DNA from: Anthoceros angustus
Lineage: Eukaryota > Streptophyta > Anthocerotopsida > Anthocerotales > Anthocerotaceae
Assembly (NCBI GenBank): GCA_010909165.1
Contig: MU008154.1
Coordinates: forward strand, 919,478 to 983,477
Length of the DNA: 64,000 bases
Reading direction: 5' to 3'
Below, one piece after another: positions 58,781-64,000 of the stretch (positions are counted from its first letter, which is position 1; every line of letters starts with the position of its first letter). The notes under the pieces were generated by a model, which was given only the letters and a program-made list of their open reading frames with translations, made no database searches and had not been told where the DNA came from. The position numbers and the translations under genes were made by a program.

Positions 58781-60708
58781 AGTTCGTTGATTCACAACGG
58801 TAAATTTGACTAGCTTTGCTCTCCCTTCCAAATATCAGGTTGATGTCGAATGTGACTGGAGGATCATGACCCTGCTTCTGGAACCCGGAAAGTGTGTATA
58901 CAATGCTGATGCTCCTGAGGAGGAACGGTCTGTGTTGAAGAAACGCGTCCCACAGGCATTCTCATGCATGTAAGAGTAAGGATAAGGTGGCTGTAACAGG
59001 CATCCACTACCAGTTTCACTTACTTTGTCTCCTAATACAAATGGCTCGCCCGCTACATACAGATCGCAGATGGCATGTTCCTGCACATGGGCATCACCAG
59101 TCTGGCTGGGAACCGGTTTGCAGAGAGGAGATCAAGCCCTGATCACCTGAGCTGCAGCCATATCCCTTGTCGATTTATTGCCCTAATTCCTTCCTCGATG
59201 CAGTTTGAAGCTCTGGTTCTGCGATTCAGAGCTGTACCTCACCGAATCGTTCCTAGGAAAGTTCTCGAATTCTCTGCTTTGCAGCTGGCATGCATGCGTG
59301 CCAATGTGGTTCACCAACAGGATTCCGACTAACCGCCGGTTAGTGCTGGTTAGCCGGACACTCACTTGCACTCATTTCCAGTTTTGCGAAAAGCCGTTGG
59401 CAATGGATCCTCACCCGGATACTTCTTTTGATAAATTTCCTTCTCATACCCGACATGTGCATAGTATATAATATAGTAGTTTATATCATTTTCATCATTT
59501 ATCTTTACCTTGAATCTTAGTAGTGAACTTCACTTATTAGGAAGATTGAAGTTGAAATCATATTCATCAATATTTAGATTGATTATAATTGAATTTAATA
59601 TTGATCTAAAAATTAAATCTAAATATTTAAAAGAGTTTTTATAAGGTTTTATTTTTCTACTTTGACCATAAATCTTGCTAACAAGGGACAACAATCAAGT
59701 TTCTCGGTGGACACATTTTGAACCTCCAATGACTAATTGCAAAAACAAATTAATCTGTTATGTCAAGTTACTTGTACACATGCCAATTCTTGTTGTGTTA
59801 GCACAACCTAATCCAGATACCGACGAACTTAGTTATCAATGTGGACCAATGTTTGGGTTAGCCGATCCATTTCAATTGATGCTAAAGCCATGCATGGACC
59901 ATCTTGTAGGGAATGGAGCGACAAGTTTTCCTCTTAGACATCCATTTTATTATGATTTAAAACTTTATGAAGAGATCCGCATATTATGGAGTGGTGTTAT
60001 ATGTTATTTAAAGCCGCCTACTATGGTAGGTATGTTACAATGTCTAGCATGTTTAGAAACCATCCGTGATAGATTGTATGAATATTGCCCAGCACGCTCG
60101 CAGTAGTATCATGCAGTAGATTGTTCTCTTAAATATAGTTTTGATGCACCAATATTTATGAGTCCAACCGGGTGGGCTAAATAGACTCAATATATGTTTT
60201 CAAAGTTGAGGGTCATAGAAACTAAATTTCGTGAGATATTAATGCATTGGAGGTTTATTCGAACATTAGCACAGCGTTGAGTATATTTTCTAGATGTTTG
60301 AACTTCTTGTCGTATAAGCATCAAACATGATACATGGACTATATTCCTCAGTTTTTACTTTAAATTATGTATTTCATAAATATAATAAAGATTTTCTCTT
60401 CAGAATACAGAAAATGAATAAGTTATATTGTAGAATAAAAATTAAATAAACTTAAAAAAAATCAAATTTAAATCTAAAAATGTAAAAAAATCTAAGATCA
60501 TAAAATAGAGTAGATGATAAGCTTTATAATTCATAGATTTTAAGAGCTGTCAACTTTGGTTATAAAATATTCACAAGTGTCTGGATAATAAAAATATAAA
60601 ACTTTCAACACATATGGAGCAATATCTCGTTAGATATTCATACGGTTAGCCGATTTTTTCGGTGGCCGAGGCATTTGGGAAACGTAAGGCCACAAAAGCA
60701 AGTCCCCA
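58781..60708. repeat. Segmental tandem duplication, right copy
   Basis: The second copy of 56384-58780 without the J/K insertion. It contains the right end of L (58781-59618), a decayed DUF26-like gene, the AT-rich flank and the native PGRL1 leader. Confidence 0.88.
59729..60184 (+). pseudogene. DUF26-like gene, frameshifted second copy
   Basis: Identical to the gene at 57340 up to residue 120 or so (DRLYEYCP). There the sequence 'cacgagcacgttctgcag' of the intact copy is replaced by 'cagcacgctcgcag', which shifts the frame to a stop at 60104-60106. The remaining codons to the original stop position (60182-60184) are still recognisable in another frame. The last two conserved cysteine segments are lost, so the domain would not close. 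The change sits in a CG-containing word, so a consensus error is a real alternative to true decay. Confidence 0.7.
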
Positions 60709-60787
60709 AGGATCGAGCAAACGGGGTGGCTGTAACAAGGTCGATCACGTTGAGAGCAAGCGGGCAGGAAAAGGCAAGCTGGCGGAG
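60185..60787. promoter_or_regulatory. Upstream region of PGRL1
   Basis: AT-rich DNA with an 'atataaaa' TATA-like site near 60593, roughly 190 bp before the start codon, then a leader whose GC content rises. The frame is open upstream as far as 60650, but it has only a GTG and no ATG before 60788. No other gene is visible. Confidence 0.4.
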
Positions 60788-61834
60788 ATGAGCTCGGCGC
60801 TGGGGCTCGGGAGTGGGTGCGGCCTGCGCATTGCGGGACAGGCGTCGTGCGGCATTCCCTCGTCCTCGGCACGGGGATTGTGCTGGCTGCCGCGGCGGGG
60901 CCAGGGAGTGCGGGTGCGATGGCAGGGCCGGAGGGCCAGGGTTGCGGTGGTGCGCGCGGAGCAGCCTCAGCAGCAGCAGCAGCAGCAGGAGCAGGAGCAG
61001 GAGCTGAAGGTAGGGGAGGAGGAGGTAGTGGATTCCAAAATTCTGCAGTACTGCAGCATTGACAGGAAGAAGGACAAGCGAACGGTAGGCGAGCTGGAGA
61101 CGGACTTCCTGGAGGCGCTGCAGGGCTTCTACTATGACGGCAAGCCGACCATGAGCAATGAGGAGTTCGACAATTTGAAGCAGGAGCTGCTGTGGGAGGG
61201 AAGCGATGTGGTGATCCTGAGCTCGGATGAGCAGAAGTTCATGGAGGCCTCGTTGGCGTACAGAGCAGGCCACCCGATCCTCACGGACGCGGAATTCGAT
61301 GAGCTCAAGCTCCAGCTGAAGCGGGCCAACAGCAAGGTGGCTATCGAAGGACCTCGGTGCAGTTTGCGGAGCAGGAAGGTTGTGAGTGACTCCACTGTGG
61401 ATTATATCAAGATGACGCTGCTTAACCTCCCGGCCGCGGTGGTTGCTCTCACTTTGGTCTTCTTCTTGGACGACCTCACGGGGTTCGAGATCACCTACCT
61501 TCTGGAGCTGCCGGAGCCTTACAGCTTTATTGTCACATGGTTCGTGGTGCTCCCGGTTGTGTACTTGCTAGCGCAGGCATTCACAGGCCTCATTCTGAAG
61601 AATCCGCTGATATTGAAGGGGCCGTGCCCGGAGTGCGGTGCGGACAACACTACCTTCTTTGGAGAGATACTGACAGTCTCCAGCGGGGGAAGCCAGAACA
61701 CACTCTCTTGTGAGAGCTGCAAAAAAAACCTCATATTTGACAAGGAGTCCCGGCTGATAACCGTGGATGATACTCCTCCTAAGCCTAAGGGCAAAGCTCC
61801 CGTGAAGAAAGGCGCATCTGCAGCTTCAACATGA
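60788..61834 (+). CDS. PGRL1: PGR5-like protein 1 (PGRL1), chloroplast thylakoid
   Basis: PGRL1 works with PGR5 in antimycin-sensitive cyclic electron flow around photosystem I, in the thylakoid membrane. The 348-residue product starts at the first in-frame ATG. Residues 1-57 are a Ser/Arg-rich transit peptide ending in VVRA. A polyglutamine stretch follows (about 61-73). The conserved part begins at VDSKILQYCSI. Two membrane segments lie at about 209-228 and 246-270, with the family signature LELPEPYSF between them. All six family cysteines are present: C89, C191, CPEC (280-283) and CESC (308-311). The length fits the family. No intron interrupts the frame, which is unusual for a plant nuclear gene and could indicate a retrocopy. 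GC-rich codon use contrasts with the flanks. The tail (KPKGKAPVKKGASAAST) is basic and probably stromal. Confidence 0.95.
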   Translation: MSSALGLGSGCGLRIAGQASCGIPSSSARGLCWLPRRGQGVRVRWQGRRARVAVVRAEQPQQQQQQQEQEQELKVGEEEVVDSKILQYCSIDRKKDKRTVGELETDFLEALQGFYYDGKPTMSNEEFDNLKQELLWEGSDVVILSSDEQKFMEASLAYRAGHPILTDAEFDELKLQLKRANSKVAIEGPRCSLRSRKVVSDSTVDYIKMTLLNLPAAVVALTLVFFLDDLTGFEITYLLELPEPYSFIVTWFVVLPVVYLLAQAFTGLILKNPLILKGPCPECGADNTTFFGEILTVSSGGSQNTLSCESCKKNLIFDKESRLITVDDTPPKPKGKAPVKKGASAAST

Positions 61835-62716
61835 GGTGATCCATGACATTGTTGATTTCAGCTGAACATGCTTGGCCTTTTGTGCTGAGCATGATCATCC
61901 TGCCTGTGTACCAACTGCTGAAGTAGTTTTCTGTTATCACAGGTCTGGTATATGGTCACAACAGCATGCCTTGCCCCTGGCACATTATGTGCACCTCGAC
62001 GATAGGCTTCGTCTGGTAAATGTTGTGATGCTGAACTAACTGATGCTTTTGAAGTGTACAAGTACTGACCTGTATCTGTCCATATGCTCTGCAACTGAGC
62101 TGGATTTCAGCTCCTGAATCGTCCCCACTGCTAGCCCAGAATACATGTGCGGATTCAAAAACCGGTTTTTCAATCTTCCATTCTGAGAACACAACTGCGG
62201 GAGTGCATTTCCCTGACCTCCATCCTTTACTCTTCTAGGAAGGAACTGGTTCACCTCTGGGTGCCTCCGCGGATTCGTTTGGAACACCCGACCGTGGCTG
62301 GTATTGCTAGTGTAGTAGGCGATTGCTGCTTGCGGACCGCTATCCGCGAAAGGTCGTCATGGCAGGCTGCCATTGTGAACCCACATTGCTTGTGTTTCAC
62401 ATTACAGGTCTCGACATATGCTAGGATTTCAGTTCCCTGGTAGCGCACAATCCAGGATTTAACGTCGCCGATGTCTATCGACCAACGACAATGATTTAGT
62501 TTTCCCCACTGTTACACAGGAATATAGAAGTCAGCTCTACGTCCCTAACTCTTCGTAGGAATACATTTCTCATGAATTTGAAGAACGTCTCCACTGAAAA
62601 TAAAGAGTTAAAAAACTTATCGCATAAAATTTAATATTTTAATTCGATAAAAACTATTTTACTAAAATAAATTATTGATAAAATATTTTACAAGAGAATC
62701 ATTTGATATTTTTTAT
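61835..62716. other. Region between PGRL1 and the minus-strand gene
   Basis: The first 770 bp has near-genic composition and could be the PGRL1 3' UTR. An AATAAA at 62599-62604 is a possible poly(A) signal. The last 100 bp is very AT-rich and borders the convergent gene. Short open frames on both strands have no recognisable content. Confidence 0.4.
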
Positions 62717-63157
62717 TCAGTTGCGAACGGAAGGAACAACTACAGCTTGATCATAGCTATAAGCAAGATAACAATCTACTACATGCACTTTTCCTGAACG
62801 AGCACGTGAACAACTTTGTAGAACTTTTTCACGAAGATATGTTAAACAAGAAAGGCATTGTCGTTCTTCTGCCATAGTTGTCTCCGATTTGAAACAAGAA
62901 ACACCACTAGTAAAACTGATAAACTCTATGTCATTATAATACGGGAATCGATCTGGAAAATGAGTTGATCCCTCATTGACAAGATTATTCAAAGAGCTTT
63001 CAAGAAAGAATAAATATGTACTCCCTGAATCAAATTGAGCCCCACAAATTGGTGGCTCAACTTCTGTTGTATTCGGTGCCTTTTGTGCAAGTACAAAATT
63101 TCTGCATGCAAATGCCAAACATAATAATATGATGATGTGTTCTTTTCCTCGTTCCAT
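62717..63157 (-). CDS. Secreted single-domain DUF26/Gnk2-like cysteine protein
   Basis: The 146-residue product has a clear signal peptide: MERGKEH, then IIILLCLAFAC and cleavage near VLA-QKAPN. The frame extends 16 codons further upstream to another ATG, but the chosen start gives a standard secretion signal. The mature part follows the DUF26 order: ICG, then GSTYLFFLESSLNNLV (matching the family's S.Y..NL..L stretch), a C-X12-C-X2-C motif (SCF to CLSCL) and VDCYLAYSYD. The same unusual spacing is found in the paralogue at 57340. It is convergent with PGRL1. On its strand a TATA-like AT run lies about 80 bp upstream. Its 5' half and promoter are duplicated beyond 63540. Confidence 0.7.
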   Translation of the reverse strand: MERGKEHIIILLCLAFACRNFVLAQKAPNTTEVEPPICGAQFDSGSTYLFFLESSLNNLVNEGSTHFPDRFPYYNDIEFISFTSGVSCFKSETTMAEERQCLSCLTYLREKVLQSCSRARSGKVHVVDCYLAYSYDQAVVVPSVRN

Positions 63158-63539
63158 GTTTCCAGTGAATATATATATTGTAATATTTCTACACAAGAAA
63201 TCCAATAATATGAGTCTAACCTATTCATATATTAATATAAATATGTATTAGTATCAGTGCATAATGACCAGTTAGATTGCACCATAAGCTAATGTACAAG
63301 ATAAATGATTAGTTATGATTGGGTACTCAGCTTAAGATGTAATTTGAAACCATAGACGAAGTTACATAGCAAAAACATCTAACTTCAAATTCATATATTT
63401 CTAATGATACTTACCAAGAGAAGCAGATTCTAATGTGAAGCCAGGCATATGAAAAAATAGAACCCATCTACGTTTATAAGTGGACGATTAAAATGGTCAA
63501 CAACTTAAAGAATCTTGTTGTTATTGCTTTTTAGAGAGA
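63004..63539. repeat. 536-bp tandem repeat, first unit
   Basis: The unit begins at 'gaaagaataaat' inside the minus-strand gene, covers its first 51 or so codons and upstream region, and ends in a 75-bp segment (63465-63539). The next unit starts at 63540 with no mismatch visible over 461 bp. Confidence 0.9.
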
Positions 63540-63693
63540 GAAAGAATAAATATGTACTCCCTGAATCAAATTGAGCCCCACAAATTGGTGGCTCAACTTC
63601 TGTTGTATTCGGTGCCTTTTGTGCAAGTACAAAATTTCTGCATGCAAATGCCAAACATAATAATATGATGATGTGTTCTTTTCCTCGTTCCAT
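63505..63693 (-). pseudogene. Truncated 5' duplicate of the minus-strand DUF26-like gene
   Basis: Same signal peptide and first 50 or so residues as the gene at 62717-63157. The frame then leaves the duplicated part after STYLFFL and ends with an unrelated SLKSNNNKIL and a stop. It lacks every cysteine after the first CG. The signal peptide and upstream DNA are intact, so it might still be expressed as a short secreted peptide. Confidence 0.75.
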
Positions 63694-64000
63694 GTTTCCA
63701 GTGAATATATATATTGTAATATTTCTACACAAGAAATCCAATAATATGAGTCTAACCTATTCATATATTAATATAAATATGTATTAGTATCAGTGCATAA
63801 TGACCAGTTAGATTGCACCATAAGCTAATGTACAAGATAAATGATTAGTTATGATTGGGTACTCAGCTTAAGATGTAATTTGAAACCATAGACGAAGTTA
63901 CATAGCAAAAACATCTAACTTCAAATTCATATATTTCTAATGATACTTACCAAGAGAAGCAGATTCTAATGTGAAGCCAGGCATATGAAAAAATAGAACC
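63540..64000. repeat. 536-bp tandem repeat, second unit (cut by window end)
   Basis: Matches 63004-63464 with an offset of 536 bases up to the last base of the window. More units may follow. Confidence 0.9.

Noticed and set aside
60662-60787. N-terminal extension of PGRL1 starting at 60662
   Set aside because: The codon is GTG, not ATG. A eukaryotic nuclear gene would start at the ATG at 60788, which also gives a proper transit peptide.

Overview
The window reads as nuclear DNA of a land plant. The support is one intact chloroplast gene (PGRL1, cyclic electron flow), secreted DUF26/Gnk2-like cysteine proteins (a plant family), a plant-type telobox, MULE transposase remnants and AT-rich intergenic DNA around a GC-rich gene. 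PGRL1 shows no visible intron and the DUF26 proteins have a single domain, so a non-flowering plant (moss, liverwort, lycophyte or fern) is plausible but not proven. Nothing points to a bacterium, plasmid or virus.

Layout. Positions 1 to about 57,230 form one macrosatellite: a tandem array of composite units of about 7 to 13 kb. I named the recurring modules A to M. Module order in a full unit is K', A-B-C-D-E-F-G-H-I-J-K, L, M, K'', J', then K' again. A-E is a non-coding-looking block with a perfect-arm hairpin and a 51-bp minisatellite. F is a roughly 450-bp block, sometimes tripled. H is a 29-bp minisatellite. K, K' and K'' share a core with a TATA box. L is a 2.1-kb GC-richer block that looks like captured gene sequence. 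M is a truncated MULE transposase. The units differ by local expansions and by jumps between modules, and most junctions that can be read lie at 4-10 bp of microhomology.

Right edge. The last L copy (55,122-57,229) does not run into M. It continues into single-copy DNA with a DUF26-like gene (57,340), a tandem duplicate of that region carrying a decayed second copy (59,729-60,184), the PGRL1 gene (60,788-61,834), and an opposite-strand DUF26-like gene (62,717-63,157) whose 5' end is itself tandemly duplicated to the window end. L was therefore probably taken from this locus and amplified with mobile-element DNA.

Confidence. Only PGRL1 and two DUF26-like genes are supported as protein-coding. 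Most other open frames in the array differ between copies because of small indels, many of them at CpG sites, and may partly reflect long-read consensus error. The most notable material is the architecture of the array and how it appears to have grown, not a new enzyme system.
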